DNA of 64,000 nt from TMED78 sp036337035 (GCA_036337035.1 JAYZFC010000008.1:59514-123513), one strand, 5' to 3'. Shown: positions 52,343 to 61,905, counted from the stretch's first letter. Numbers and translations: made by a program. The notes: generated by a model from the letters alone, not told the origin.

Positions 52343-54082
52343 TTATAACATCTCATCAGGTGTTCCTTCTCCAACTATTTCACCATCATCGATATTATAA
52401 ATATAATCGCAAAATTTAACAGTTGAAAGTCTATGAGCAATAATTAATATTGTTTTTTGTCCGTACATTGATCTAATTGATTTCATTACTTCTAATTCTG
52501 TTCTTACATCTAAAGCACTAGTAGCTTCATCTAATACTAAGACTGATGGATTATTGTACAATGCTCTAGCTATTCCTATTCTTTGTCTCTGCCCTCCAGA
52601 GAGTCTAACGCCACTTTCGCCAACAAAAGTATCTAAACCATCAGGTAAAGAATTTATTAACTCTTCTAGTTGAGCTAATTTAATTGAATTTTGTATTTTG
52701 TTCTCATCAATTTCTTTTTCAGATAAACCAAAGGCTATATTTTTTCTGAACGAGTCATCAAGTAAATATATAGATTGAGATACATAACCAATATTTTTCT
52801 GCCATGATCGAATATTCTGATCATTTATTAACTCATTATCTACCAATATTTTTCCGCTAGTAGGTTTTAATAATCCTAGAATTATGTCAATTAAAGTACT
52901 TTTACCGGCTCCACTTGAGCCAATAATACCTATCGTTTGATCAGATTTAATTGTTAGATTTATCTTTTTAAGAGTATTATTTTGAGATCCTGTATATAAA
53001 AAATTTATATTATCTAAAACTATATTTTTTTTATAATTTAATTTCTTTACAGATACTTCTTTAGAAGGAATGGCTTTAAGATCTAATTCCTTTTCAATAA
53101 TATGTATCACTGGTTGTCCAAACCTAAATGCCTGAATATTTGTAACAAGTCTTGCAATTGAGGGAAGTAATTTAAATGCTGACATTGCAAAAACACCTAT
53201 AGTTGCTATAAGATCGCTTGAAGCAGTATCTGAAAAATAAAGCGATAAAATTAAGGCTGATAATGCTATGACAGTTAAGAATTCAAAAAAAATCTTTGGC
53301 ATGCCTTGAAGAGTAGTTTGTAGCCTTCCTGATGTTAAGCTAATATCAGTACTAGTATAAAAATATTTAAAAAAAACTGATTCAAAACCATATAATTTTA
53401 TATCTTTTATTCCATTAATTCCTTGTTGAGCAGCTTGGATTCTTTTGGCTTCATGTTCTTGACGCTTTTCTCCCCATTTAGATGATCTTTCTTTTGAATA
53501 CACATACATTAATAATGATCCTAGTGAGAATATGATTAAGATAATAATAGCTCCAAAAGGCTCTATTAAGATTAAAAGTGATGAAATACCAATAATTAAA
53601 AGAATATCAGTTAAAAAATATACCAAAGGTGCAGTAAATGACATAGCGAACTGCATTGATTCATTCATTACATTACTGATTATTGTGGCTGAATTTTTAT
53701 GCAGATGAAAACTATAGGGCTGATTAAGGTAAGTCTTATATAATCTTGTAGATATATTTCTTTGTATTGAATATATAAACTTTGCCTGGATATAAACCAA
53801 AAATACTAAGTAAAAACTCTTAAATATATAAAAAACAATAAAAGATGAAATGACATAAATAATAATTTCCTTTTGGGTAGCTAATTCAAGAAAAGGGAAT
53901 GCGTTTAGAAAGAATTTAGGCAAAAAAACTTCTTCAGCAAGAACAGTGCCAATTATAGGAATAATTAAGGTAACTCCTAGTGTCTCAAGCATCGCACCAA
54001 GAATCATTAGAAAAATTAGAGAAATTAAAAATATTTGGTATTTTTTTTCAATAATTTTCCAGAATTTTTTGAAAAGTTTCAT
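52343..54082 (-). CDS. PglK/MsbA-type ABC transporter, probable lipid-linked glycan flippase
   Basis: A 579-residue half-transporter. The membrane domain (residues 1-320) has six hydrophobic segments, starting with FLMILGAMLETLGVTLIIPI as in PglK of Campylobacter. The nucleotide-binding domain has Walker A GSSGAGKST, the signature VRLSGGQRQRIGIARAL, Walker B VLVLDEATSALD and the H-loop IAHRLSTV. It ends shortly after GTPDEML with a normal stop. No Wzx-type flippase was found in the locus, so this protein is the best candidate for flipping the undecaprenyl-linked repeat unit across the inner membrane. Confidence 0.88.
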   Translation of the reverse strand: MKLFKKFWKIIEKKYQIFLISLIFLMILGAMLETLGVTLIIPIIGTVLAEEVFLPKFFLNAFPFLELATQKEIIIYVISSFIVFYIFKSFYLVFLVYIQAKFIYSIQRNISTRLYKTYLNQPYSFHLHKNSATIISNVMNESMQFAMSFTAPLVYFLTDILLIIGISSLLILIEPFGAIIILIIFSLGSLLMYVYSKERSSKWGEKRQEHEAKRIQAAQQGINGIKDIKLYGFESVFFKYFYTSTDISLTSGRLQTTLQGMPKIFFEFLTVIALSALILSLYFSDTASSDLIATIGVFAMSAFKLLPSIARLVTNIQAFRFGQPVIHIIEKELDLKAIPSKEVSVKKLNYKKNIVLDNINFLYTGSQNNTLKKINLTIKSDQTIGIIGSSGAGKSTLIDIILGLLKPTSGKILVDNELINDQNIRSWQKNIGYVSQSIYLLDDSFRKNIAFGLSEKEIDENKIQNSIKLAQLEELINSLPDGLDTFVGESGVRLSGGQRQRIGIARALYNNPSVLVLDEATSALDVRTELEVMKSIRSMYGQKTILIIAHRLSTVKFCDYIYNIDDGEIVGEGTPDEML

Positions 54083-54109
54083 TAAAAAGTTGTGAATATT
54101 AATTAAATT

Positions 54110-54697
54110 TTATTTATTGAAAAATATTTTCTCAACTATTCCACAAAAAATATGGCCAATCAGAATATGACATTCTTGTATTCTAGCAGTATCAGTAGAA
54201 GGAACGCATATACAATTACAAATTTTATTTATATTGCCATTATTAGCGCCAGTAAAACCAATAGTTTCAATATTATTCTGCTTAGCTATCTTAACTGCTT
54301 CAATAATATTAATACTATTGCCGCTAGTAGTAATTGGGATAAAAAGATCAATATCCATTCCAATTGATTCCAACTCTCTAGAAAATACATTTTCATAGCC
54401 ATAATCATTTCCAATTGCACTCATTGCTGAACTATTTGTACCAAGAGCCAAAGAGGCTAAGGGTGCTCTATCAAACATAAATCGTGACGAAAATTCTGCT
54501 GATAAATGTTGGGCATCTGCAAAACTTCCGCCATTACCAGCAAATATTATTTTTCCACCTAACTCTAAGCTATTTAATCCTTTTTCTATTAAAAGTTTAA
54601 TATTATTTAATACTTCCTTAGAATTAAGTAATTTCTGTTTTGTTTCTATAGATGATTTAATTTGATCATCAATAACGCTCTTTATATTAAAATTCAT
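54110..54697 (-). CDS. GmhA-like phosphoheptose isomerase (SIS domain)
   Basis: A 195-residue SIS-fold isomerase. IIFAGNGGSFADAQHLSAEFSS (partly), ITTSGNSINIIEAV, TGANNGNI and the C-terminal TARIQECHILIGHI match sedoheptulose-7-phosphate isomerase GmhA, including the zinc/catalytic Glu and His residues. GmhA starts ADP- or GDP-heptose synthesis, but no HldE, GmhB, HddA or HddC is present here. The rest of a heptose pathway may be elsewhere, or the enzyme may act on another ketose phosphate. Overlapping short frames on the other strand are not genes. Confidence 0.88.
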   Translation of the reverse strand: MNFNIKSVIDDQIKSSIETKQKLLNSKEVLNNIKLLIEKGLNSLELGGKIIFAGNGGSFADAQHLSAEFSSRFMFDRAPLASLALGTNSSAMSAIGNDYGYENVFSRELESIGMDIDLFIPITTSGNSINIIEAVKIAKQNNIETIGFTGANNGNINKICNCICVPSTDTARIQECHILIGHIFCGIVEKIFFNK

Positions 54698-54711
54698 AAT
54701 ATGTATATATT

Positions 54712-55650
54712 TTAAATATGAAGATATTTTTTCTTAATAAAATAATGGTTAATCATTACTAATAATAATGACAATAGCCCACCTATTAGAGTTCCTAGAA
54801 TTAATATAAGTTTCCTACTTGGCTTACTTTTTAGTTCAGGAGTAAACGGCGGATCAATAATACTAAGTGCATAATCGTCATTACTTCTTGCTCTCATTTG
54901 TGTTTCTAGATTAGATTCAATTAAATTACTAATTGAAGAATTCATATTCGTTAGATTTGTTTTAGATGCTTGGTCATTAAGATAAGCTAAGGCCTTTGAT
55001 GACTCATCTAAATCTTTTTGCATCATCCATTTATTTATCTCAGATATAATTAATGACAAAAAATTATAGGCAAAATTTGGTGAGACATGATCAAAAGATA
55101 ACACAATAAAGCCAGTTTCAGGGACCTGATAAGCTGAGAAGTCACTCAAATATGATTCATGTGCCTCTAGATAAGATGGAGTAGGATCAAATGGAGGTTC
55201 AACATCTCTTATCCAGTTTCCTGAATTATCATCAAATAATTCCTCATCATAAATAATCTGCTGAGTAGAAGGATCATATTCTTTAGCAGCCATAAGAGCT
55301 GGAAGTATATCTTCAAAAGAAATTAAATGCTTTAAAAACTCTCTAGATCTTATAGTCTCTAAAACCATATCGGATTTATCACCGCTAGAAGAAGGAAGGT
55401 TAATGCCAGCAATAGCTGCAAGTCCTGCATAACCTCCAAGATCAGGACCCGAGATTGAACTCTGAGCAGACACCAGACTAGATGATCGATAAATATTGGG
55501 CAAGGAAAAGGCATAAAAAAGAGCAGTGATAGAAAAAATAAAAGTAAAAAATAAAATAAAAAACTTATGTTTCCAAAAAATATGTATAAGTTCTATTAAA
55601 TTAATTTCTCTTGCATCTGATGATACTTGATTTGTATTATTTTCATTCAT
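54712..55650 (-). CDS. Wzz-type chain-length determinant (polysaccharide co-polymerase)
   Basis: A 312-residue inner-membrane protein. The first transmembrane segment is near residues 30-50 (KHKFFILFFTFIFSITALFY), and the long periplasmic domain begins with LPNIYRSSSLVSAQ. The second segment near 283-303 is preceded by the proline-rich motif PPFTPELKSKPSRK. It has no cytoplasmic tyrosine kinase domain, so it is a type 1 Wzz rather than Wzc. Such proteins set the length of the polymer made by Wzy. It is followed by gmhA after 14 bases. Confidence 0.9.
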   Translation of the reverse strand: MNENNTNQVSSDAREINLIELIHIFWKHKFFILFFTFIFSITALFYAFSLPNIYRSSSLVSAQSSISGPDLGGYAGLAAIAGINLPSSSGDKSDMVLETIRSREFLKHLISFEDILPALMAAKEYDPSTQQIIYDEELFDDNSGNWIRDVEPPFDPTPSYLEAHESYLSDFSAYQVPETGFIVLSFDHVSPNFAYNFLSLIISEINKWMMQKDLDESSKALAYLNDQASKTNLTNMNSSISNLIESNLETQMRARSNDDYALSIIDPPFTPELKSKPSRKLILILGTLIGGLLSLLLVMINHYFIKKKYLHI

Positions 55651-55703
55651 TTTAAATAACAGACATATAAAGTTTTATTCTTAAAAAAGTCATATGCAAT
55701 TAA

Positions 55704-56726
55704 TTAATTTCTTTTCAAAATAAATCTTAATAATAAAGAATAGAAAACTAAAGTAAAAATAAAAGCATAAAACACAAAAAAATCAGCTATTTTATATTTT
55801 ATAGCAAATAACGAAAAACATATAGAAAATAATGATAGAAAAGTTAGAATAAGTAAGCAGAATTGCTTACTAATACCCAAATCTAACAAGATATGATGAA
55901 TATGATTTCTATCTGGTAGAAAAATTGGTTTTCTATCTCTAAATCTAATAATAAATGTAGATAATGCATCAAGTATTGGAAGAAGTATTACATAAAGTGC
56001 AATGACAGGATTAAATAATTTCTGATCACCCTGACTCAATAGTATTAATAACCAAGCTATTGTAAAGCCAATCCACATTGAGCCACTGTCTCCTAGAAAC
56101 ATCTTCCATTTGCTGCCAAAAATACCTAAATTAAAAAATAAAAACACTAGTAAAGAAATAAATGGTAAGAAAAAAACTGAGAATGAATCAAAATTTAGTA
56201 TTGAGATAAAAGAAATTGTAGCTAAAGCTATCAAGGAAACAACAGATACTAGTCCATCCATTCCATCTAACATATTAAAAGCATTACATACACCCACAAC
56301 CATAAAAATAGTTGCTGGAATACTAAAAATACCCAAATCAATATCTCCCAATCCTAGCAAATCACCGAAATTCGAAACATAGAGATTAGTATAAATAATA
56401 ACTCCAAAACTAGCTAAAACCTGAACGATCAATCTAAATAATACTGGCAAAGGTTTAATATCATCTAATAATCCCATTAAAAGAATAAAAGAAGAAAATA
56501 TAAAAATCCAAAAAATATCAATTGGAATTCCTATATTTTCTATAGGTAATAATATATTTCCAAAAACAATAGACATATATACAGCAAGTCCGCCGCCTAA
56601 TGCTATTTCTCCATCATGTTTTTTTCTTAATCCATCTGGTTTATCGGTTAATCTATAATATTTAGCAAAGATCACTGTTAAAAAACAGCACATGCATGTA
56701 ATTAAACCTTGTAGTAAATAAATCAT
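55704..56726 (-). CDS. WecA-like undecaprenyl-phosphate sugar-1-phosphate transferase
   Basis: A 340-residue polytopic member of the MraY/WecA family that starts repeat-unit assembly by moving a HexNAc-1-phosphate from UDP to undecaprenyl phosphate. It has about eleven hydrophobic segments. Motifs seen are LTDKPDGLRKKHDGEIALGG near the start, LLMGLLDDIKPLP (Mg-binding Asp pair), CNAFNMLDGMDGLVS, FLGDSGSMWIGF and the cytoplasmic RNHIHHILLDLG, which matches the WecA/TagO histidine loop. It is the probable first enzyme of glycan assembly in this locus. Confidence 0.92.
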   Translation of the reverse strand: MIYLLQGLITCMCCFLTVIFAKYYRLTDKPDGLRKKHDGEIALGGGLAVYMSIVFGNILLPIENIGIPIDIFWIFIFSSFILLMGLLDDIKPLPVLFRLIVQVLASFGVIIYTNLYVSNFGDLLGLGDIDLGIFSIPATIFMVVGVCNAFNMLDGMDGLVSVVSLIALATISFISILNFDSFSVFFLPFISLLVFLFFNLGIFGSKWKMFLGDSGSMWIGFTIAWLLILLSQGDQKLFNPVIALYVILLPILDALSTFIIRFRDRKPIFLPDRNHIHHILLDLGISKQFCLLILTFLSLFSICFSLFAIKYKIADFFVFYAFIFTLVFYSLLLRFILKRN

Positions 56727-56822
56727 TAAAAAACCTAATAAATTAAAATAACCTAAAATATATAATAAGATAAAGATACAATATACTTGATTTTATTCAC
56801 TTTTAAATAATAATACATATAA

Positions 56823-57923
56823 TCAAATTATAGATTTAAGCTCATTGATAATTTTTACTTGTTGTAGCTCTTCTAAATAAGGGTGCATTGGAAGACTAAT
56901 AACATTTTTAGAAGCATGCTCTGTCAAAGGGAAGTCCCCATCACAATAACCCAAATAAGCAAAAGCATTCTGCAAGTGAACAGGAATTGGATAATAAATA
57001 CCAGTTGGAATACCCTTCTTTTTTAATTCTTCATGTACATGATCCCTATTAGGTACCATCAAAGTATACTGTGCAAACACAGAAGTATTAAAAGATTCTA
57101 TATATGGAGTAATGACTTCATCTGTAAAGTGCTCATTAATTAATTTTAGGTATATGTCTGCACAGTTCTGTCTTAATCTTATTTCTTCATTAAAAATCTC
57201 TAGCTTAGAAAGTATAATTGCTGCTTGAAGCTCATCCATTCGCCCATTAACGCCTATATTATCATGATGATAACGCTTACTCTCACCATGCATCCTAAGC
57301 TCGCGAATACGGGTTGCTAACTTAGAATCATTAGTAAATATTGCTCCGCCATCCCCATAACAACCCAAGGGTTTTGAAGGAAAGAAAGATGTTGTTGCTA
57401 TAGTCGTTAATCCACAAGAGCTTTTATTCTTATATGTTGCCCCAAAGCTTTGAGCTGCATCTTCAATAACTGGAATATTATATTTTTTTGCTATCTTATT
57501 AACTTTTCCCAAATCTGAACACTGTCCAAATAACGATATAGGAATAATAGCTTTAGTTTTATTATTTATCGAATTTTCTAGTAAGTTCTCATCTAAATTA
57601 TAAGTAAGAGGATTAATATCAATAAAAACAGGCTTTGCTCCTAAAAGAGAAATCATTTCTGCACAAGCAATGAACGAAAAAGGAGAAGTAATAACCTCAT
57701 CATCTCTTCCAATACCCAGAGACATAAGGGCTATCAATAAAGCGTCTGTTCCATTTGATAAAGCAATACAGTGATCAACATCAACATATTCTGACAGCTT
57801 TTGTTCCATCTCAAGTGTTTGTTTGCCTAAGATATATTGACCACTCTCAAATACTGAATTAATTCTTGCGTCTATAGACTTCCTTAATAAGCTAAAAGAA
57901 GTTTTAAGGTCAATGAAATCCAT
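56823..57923 (-). CDS. WbpE-like nucleotide-sugar aminotransferase (DegT family)
   Basis: A 366-residue PLP-dependent sugar aminotransferase. FIDLKTSFSLLRKSIDARI and GQYILGKQTLEMEQKL are typical of WbpE/WlbC enzymes, which aminate UDP-3-keto-GlcNAcA. Asp of the cofactor site is in PVIEDAAQSFGA, the PLP lysine is in SFFPSKPLGCYGDGGAIF, and NGRMDELQAAIILSKL is near residue 230. WbpA, WbpB and WbpD partners are absent from the window, so the keto-sugar substrate is unproven. Its ATG shares one base with the pgi stop. Confidence 0.88.
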   Translation of the reverse strand: MDFIDLKTSFSLLRKSIDARINSVFESGQYILGKQTLEMEQKLSEYVDVDHCIALSNGTDALLIALMSLGIGRDDEVITSPFSFIACAEMISLLGAKPVFIDINPLTYNLDENLLENSINNKTKAIIPISLFGQCSDLGKVNKIAKKYNIPVIEDAAQSFGATYKNKSSCGLTTIATTSFFPSKPLGCYGDGGAIFTNDSKLATRIRELRMHGESKRYHHDNIGVNGRMDELQAAIILSKLEIFNEEIRLRQNCADIYLKLINEHFTDEVITPYIESFNTSVFAQYTLMVPNRDHVHEELKKKGIPTGIYYPIPVHLQNAFAYLGYCDGDFPLTEHASKNVISLPMHPYLEELQQVKIINELKSII

Positions 57924-59527
57924 TATTTCTTTATTTTGCTTATTATTTCTAATAAATGAGAAATAGAATCTGGAAGATCTGATTTCTTTTTATTTTCTAT
58001 ACTTTTAATATCTTTAGCCAATTTTTTTCCAATTTCTACGCCCCATTGATCAAAAGAATTAATACCCCAAATAATACCTTGAACAAAAACTTTATGCTCA
58101 TATAAGGCAATCAATGAGCCTAATACCCTAGGACTTAGCTCTCTAAATAATATAAGTGAATTAGGACTTATTCCAGAATAATTTTCATTTAAACTAATAG
58201 ATTCATCGGCATCGCTGAAGGGATTATCAGTGGAAAAAGCTACGCTTTGTGCAAGGCAATTTAATACCACTAAATCTTGCTGTTTCTGAAGGTTGATACC
58301 AGAATTAATAGGTAAGATAAAATCTAATGAAACTCTATCTGTTCCTTGATGAAGAAATTGATAAAATGAATGTTGTGCATTAGATCCAGTCTCTCCCCAA
58401 ATCAAAGCAGCAGTAGATAAATCAACTAAACTTCCATCTTTTCTTACTGACTTTCCATTACTTTCCATTTCTAGTTGCTGTAAATAAGAAGGAAGTTTTT
58501 CTAGATGATTGTCATAAGGTAAAATTGCATGGCTGGAAATTTTTAAAAAATTCCTATTCCAAATTCCAATTAAGGCCAATAATACTGGAATATTTTCCTG
58601 AAAAGGTGAGTCTCTAAAATGAATATCCATTCTATGAGCTCCCTCAATTAATTTTTTAAAATTATCCCAGCCTATAGATAGCGCTAGAGATAAACTAATG
58701 GATGAACAAATAGAATATCGTCCTCCCACCCAATCCCAAATTTTAAAACATTTATCATCTGCTATCCCAAACTCAAGCATAGCCTTATAGTCGCTTGAAA
58801 CAGCAAAAAAATGATCTTTCATTGCTGATTCGTTTGCGTGCTCTATAAACCATTTTCTTGCTGTATTTGCATTTGTTAATGTTTCTAAAGTAGAAAAACT
58901 CTTTGAGCAAATAATAAAAATAGTTGAGCGAGGATTAACTAAAGACAAAGTATGTGCTAACTCAACTCCATCTAAATTTGAAACAAAATGAACTCTTAAA
59001 TCTTTCTTTCTATACTCTGATAAAGCAGTAACACACATTCTAACGCCTAAATCTGAGCCTCCAATACCTATATTGACAACATCTGTTATAGGGCTACCAT
59101 CAAATCCTTTGAAGATATCATCATGTATCTTATTAACAATATTTTTGACTTTATTACGCTCTTTATTAATATCTATTAAAATATCTTTATTCTTAAAAAT
59201 AAAAGAATCACTTGAAGGTCTTCTGAGTAAAGTATGAAGCGCTGGAAGATCTTCTGTAATATTTATATATTTTCCAGAATACATTTCTTGTATAGATTCC
59301 GAAACTCCAACCTGATCAGCAAGAGAAATAAGCATATTTAAAATATTAGGATTAATTAATTGACGACTATAATCAAAATATAAGCCATCAAAATTCAATG
59401 AAAAATCTGAGCCACGACTAGGATATTTACTAAATAACAATTCTATATCTTGATAATCATCCATTAAAGCAAGAGACTCTAACTCTTTCCAAGCTTTTGT
59501 TTCTTTGGCATAAGGTCGATTATTCAT
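57923..59527 (-). CDS. pgi: Glucose-6-phosphate isomerase
   Basis: Pgi interconverts glucose-6-phosphate and fructose-6-phosphate. The 534-residue protein (E. coli 549) has NIGIGGSDLGVRMC, ICSKSFSTLET, the signature WDWVGGRYSICSSISL, catalytic Glu in ESNGKSV, His in GSNAQHSFYQFLHQGT, and Lys in WGVEIGKKLA. It sits between a nucleotide-sugar epimerase and an aminotransferase gene, probably supplying fructose-6-phosphate and glucose-6-phosphate for the locus (GlmS-like, ManC, RfbF). It may also be the only copy serving central metabolism. Confidence 0.96.
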   Translation of the reverse strand: MNNRPYAKETKAWKELESLALMDDYQDIELLFSKYPSRGSDFSLNFDGLYFDYSRQLINPNILNMLISLADQVGVSESIQEMYSGKYINITEDLPALHTLLRRPSSDSFIFKNKDILIDINKERNKVKNIVNKIHDDIFKGFDGSPITDVVNIGIGGSDLGVRMCVTALSEYRKKDLRVHFVSNLDGVELAHTLSLVNPRSTIFIICSKSFSTLETLTNANTARKWFIEHANESAMKDHFFAVSSDYKAMLEFGIADDKCFKIWDWVGGRYSICSSISLSLALSIGWDNFKKLIEGAHRMDIHFRDSPFQENIPVLLALIGIWNRNFLKISSHAILPYDNHLEKLPSYLQQLEMESNGKSVRKDGSLVDLSTAALIWGETGSNAQHSFYQFLHQGTDRVSLDFILPINSGINLQKQQDLVVLNCLAQSVAFSTDNPFSDADESISLNENYSGISPNSLILFRELSPRVLGSLIALYEHKVFVQGIIWGINSFDQWGVEIGKKLAKDIKSIENKKKSDLPDSISHLLEIISKIKK

Positions 59528-59538
59528 TTTAAAAACTA

Positions 59539-60549
59539 CTAGTATTTCTTAATATCATAGAAATCTAAAAACCATTCAATAAAATTTTTCATACCTTGCT
59601 TCAAATCTGTTGTTGGGCCATAGCCAATTTTAGCCATTTCTTCTATATCAGCCCATGTGTCCTCTACATCACCTAATTGCATAGGTTCCAGTATTTTTAT
59701 AGCTTTTTTTCCTAAAATTTCCTCTATACAACTAACATATTCAAGCAATTCAATAGGCTTATTATTACCTATATTAAATATTTTAAATAACTCAGAACTT
59801 GTTTCTACATTATCCATTGAGTGATTAGAATTATTAGATGAAGGAATATGATTAAGTACCAATACAACTCCTGATACTATATCATCAATGTATGTAAAAT
59901 CTCTTTTGTGATTACCATTATTAAAAAGCTTAATTGGTTTATTTTCTATAATGTTCTTTGTAAAAATAAAAGGTGACATATCGGGCCTACCATAAGGTCC
60001 GTAAACTGTAAAAAATCTTAACCCTGTTATTTTTAAATTGAACAAATGTGAGTATGAATGTGAAATTAACTCGCCGGACCTCTTTGTTGCAGCATATAGC
60101 GAAACCGGATTATCAACTCTATCTTTGACAGAATAAGGGACTTTCTTATTCAAACCGTAAACAGAGCTGGACGAAGCAAAAATAAGATGTTCTATGTTAT
60201 TATCTCTGCACCCTTCCAAAATAGTCATCATACCCATCATGTTACAATCAATATAAGAAAAAGGCTTTTCTAGACCATAACGAACACCTGCTTGAGCAGC
60301 TAAATGAATAACTACATCAAATTTCTCATCTTTGAAAAGCTTTGATATGGCATCTTTATCGATAAGATCAATTTTAAGAAAAATAAAATTAGAAAATTTT
60401 TCTAAAAATAAAAGCCTTGCTTTCTTAAGCTCAACATCATAGTAATTATTAAGATTATCTATACCAACTACTTCATGATTTTCACTCAACAAGCGTTTAG
60501 TAACATGCGAACCAATAAAACCAGCTACCCCAGTTACTAATATCTTCAT
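59539..60549 (-). CDS. UDP-glucuronate 4-epimerase-like SDR
   Basis: A 336-residue extended SDR. ILVTGVAGFIGSHVTKRLL, GIDNLNNYYDVELKKARL, HLAAQAGVRYGLEKP, SSSSVYGLNKKVPYS and the Tyr-Lys pair YAATKRSGE are the recognised pattern of UDP-glucuronate 4-epimerases. FFTVYGPYGRPDMSPF and KRDFTYIDDIV complete the match. It would convert the Ugd product to UDP-galacturonate. It is the first gene of the polysaccharide block in transcription order, 11 bases before pgi. Confidence 0.92.
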   Translation of the reverse strand: MKILVTGVAGFIGSHVTKRLLSENHEVVGIDNLNNYYDVELKKARLLFLEKFSNFIFLKIDLIDKDAISKLFKDEKFDVVIHLAAQAGVRYGLEKPFSYIDCNMMGMMTILEGCRDNNIEHLIFASSSSVYGLNKKVPYSVKDRVDNPVSLYAATKRSGELISHSYSHLFNLKITGLRFFTVYGPYGRPDMSPFIFTKNIIENKPIKLFNNGNHKRDFTYIDDIVSGVVLVLNHIPSSNNSNHSMDNVETSSELFKIFNIGNNKPIELLEYVSCIEEILGKKAIKILEPMQLGDVEDTWADIEEMAKIGYGPTTDLKQGMKNFIEWFLDFYDIKKY

Positions 60550-60570
60550 AAATCAAAAAGTCATTTTATT

Positions 60571-61905
60571 TTAATTTATTGGCTTAGCAAAAAAATCAAA
60601 AAAGGTATAAAACAGAATTGTTGCTGCTATCAAAGTACCAATCATTACTGGTGCCCCTTTCTTAAACCATAGAAGTGGAGTAATAGCGAGGCTTGGGTCA
60701 TTTTGATCCCTAGCTAACCTTTCAGAAATTGTGACAATAAATACATTTGCAGTAGATCCAATATGAGTTCCATTTCCACCTAGGCCAACTCCCATTGCTA
60801 GTCCCCACCAAAGAGGTGCAACATTTACGCCTTGTTGCTCCATACCCAGAATGATTGGGATCATTGCTGCTGTGAAAGGAATGTTATCAATTGCAGCCGA
60901 GAGAGCTGCTCCGATCCACATTAAAATAATTGTTGCTGAAACAAGATCAGCCTCTACAAAAGGAACAATATATTGTCCTAGGTATTGTAAAAATCCACTA
61001 TGTTCAACGCCACCTATTATCATAAACAGACCTAAGAAAAAAATTAATAATGTAAATTCAACATGCTCTAAAGCCCTATCCATTAATATAGTTCTAGAAG
61101 TAAAAGCAAGAGTCGCCATACCCAAAACTGCTACAAACCAAGGCTCCCAATGAAAAGCACTATGAAGCATAAACAAAACTGTCATAATTGCTAAAACAAC
61201 GAGGGAGCATAACCAAACTTTTTGCTCGGCTATTTCTGGAACTTTATGATCTACTTCAGCTGGTACTTGAGCCAACTCTTTTTTAAATAAAAATTTCAAC
61301 ATCACCAAACAAACAAGCCAGGCAACAAAAGTTATCGGCCCCATAGTAAATAAAAAAGTATTAAAATCAATATTAGCAGCTGAACCAATCATAATATTTG
61401 GTGGATCACCAACTAGGCTGGCAATACCGCCAGTATCAGATAATAAAGCGGCAGCTAAAAGATAAGGAATTGGACTTATTTTCTGAGCATTAGCAATTAA
61501 GATAATTAATGGACCAAAAATAACGACAGTAGTGACATTATCTAATAACAAAGATAGGCCTGTTACACAGGTCCCTAAAAGAACCAATAACAAGAAATTC
61601 TGTCCTTTGCTAAATTTGGCTATTTTATATGCTAAAGCTTGAAATCCTCCTGTTGGAATCATAATTGAAACAATGGTCATCATCGCTGCAAGCAAGAAAA
61701 TCACATTCCAGTCAATTGCCTCAATTGCACCTTCTGGATCGTAAAAACCAAAAATTTGGCCAAATATAATCATAAACACTGCGCCTAGTAATGCGACTTT
61801 TGATCTCTCCATACCGTGAAGCTGTTCAGTAAATATAGCTACAAATGTAATAACTAAAATAATACCTGAAACCAGCATTGATGAATTCCATTCTAATAAT
61901 TCCAT
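60571..61905 (-). CDS. NhaD/ArsB-family ion transporter (probable Na+/H+ antiporter)
   Basis: A 444-residue inner-membrane protein with about eleven hydrophobic segments, of the ion transporter superfamily. DWNVIFLLAAMMTIVSIMIPTGGF and LLDNVTTVVIFGPLI are in the first half, SLVGDPPNIMIGSAANI follows, and the repeat ALSAAIDNIPFTAAMIPI with GLGGNGTHIGSTANVF lies in the second half. The inverted-repeat DN(V/I)T/P and GDPPN/GTHIGS pairs are typical of NhaD and related arsenite permeases. NhaD is usual in marine bacteria, so Na+/H+ exchange is favoured over arsenite export. GGAGG stands 12 bases before the ATG, a little far for a ribosome site. Confidence 0.85.
   Translation of the reverse strand: MELLEWNSSMLVSGIILVITFVAIFTEQLHGMERSKVALLGAVFMIIFGQIFGFYDPEGAIEAIDWNVIFLLAAMMTIVSIMIPTGGFQALAYKIAKFSKGQNFLLLVLLGTCVTGLSLLLDNVTTVVIFGPLIILIANAQKISPIPYLLAAALLSDTGGIASLVGDPPNIMIGSAANIDFNTFLFTMGPITFVAWLVCLVMLKFLFKKELAQVPAEVDHKVPEIAEQKVWLCSLVVLAIMTVLFMLHSAFHWEPWFVAVLGMATLAFTSRTILMDRALEHVEFTLLIFFLGLFMIIGGVEHSGFLQYLGQYIVPFVEADLVSATIILMWIGAALSAAIDNIPFTAAMIPIILGMEQQGVNVAPLWWGLAMGVGLGGNGTHIGSTANVFIVTISERLARDQNDPSLAITPLLWFKKGAPVMIGTLIAATILFYTFFDFFAKPIN

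Larger units (their letters stand above)
20290..60549 (-). other. Surface-polysaccharide biosynthesis and export locus
   Basis: Thirty-one consecutive genes on one strand encode nucleotide-sugar enzymes, glycosyltransferases, decoration enzymes, an initiating WecA-like transferase, Wzz, an EpsG-like polymerase, a PglK-like ABC flippase and a Wza-like exporter. Most gaps are below 100 bases and many genes overlap, so few transcription units are needed. I searched by eye for an ops/JUMPstart-type GGCGGTAG element at the upstream edge and found none. The middle part (about 27-50 kb) looks even more AT-rich than the flanks, as is common for O-antigen and capsule loci. Whether the product is O-antigen, capsule or exopolysaccharide cannot be told from the sequence. 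Confidence 0.9.

Noticed and set aside
60550..60570. ops/JUMPstart antitermination element at the start of the polysaccharide locus
   Set aside because: No GGCGGTAG-type octamer was seen in the short gap or in the region before nhaD.
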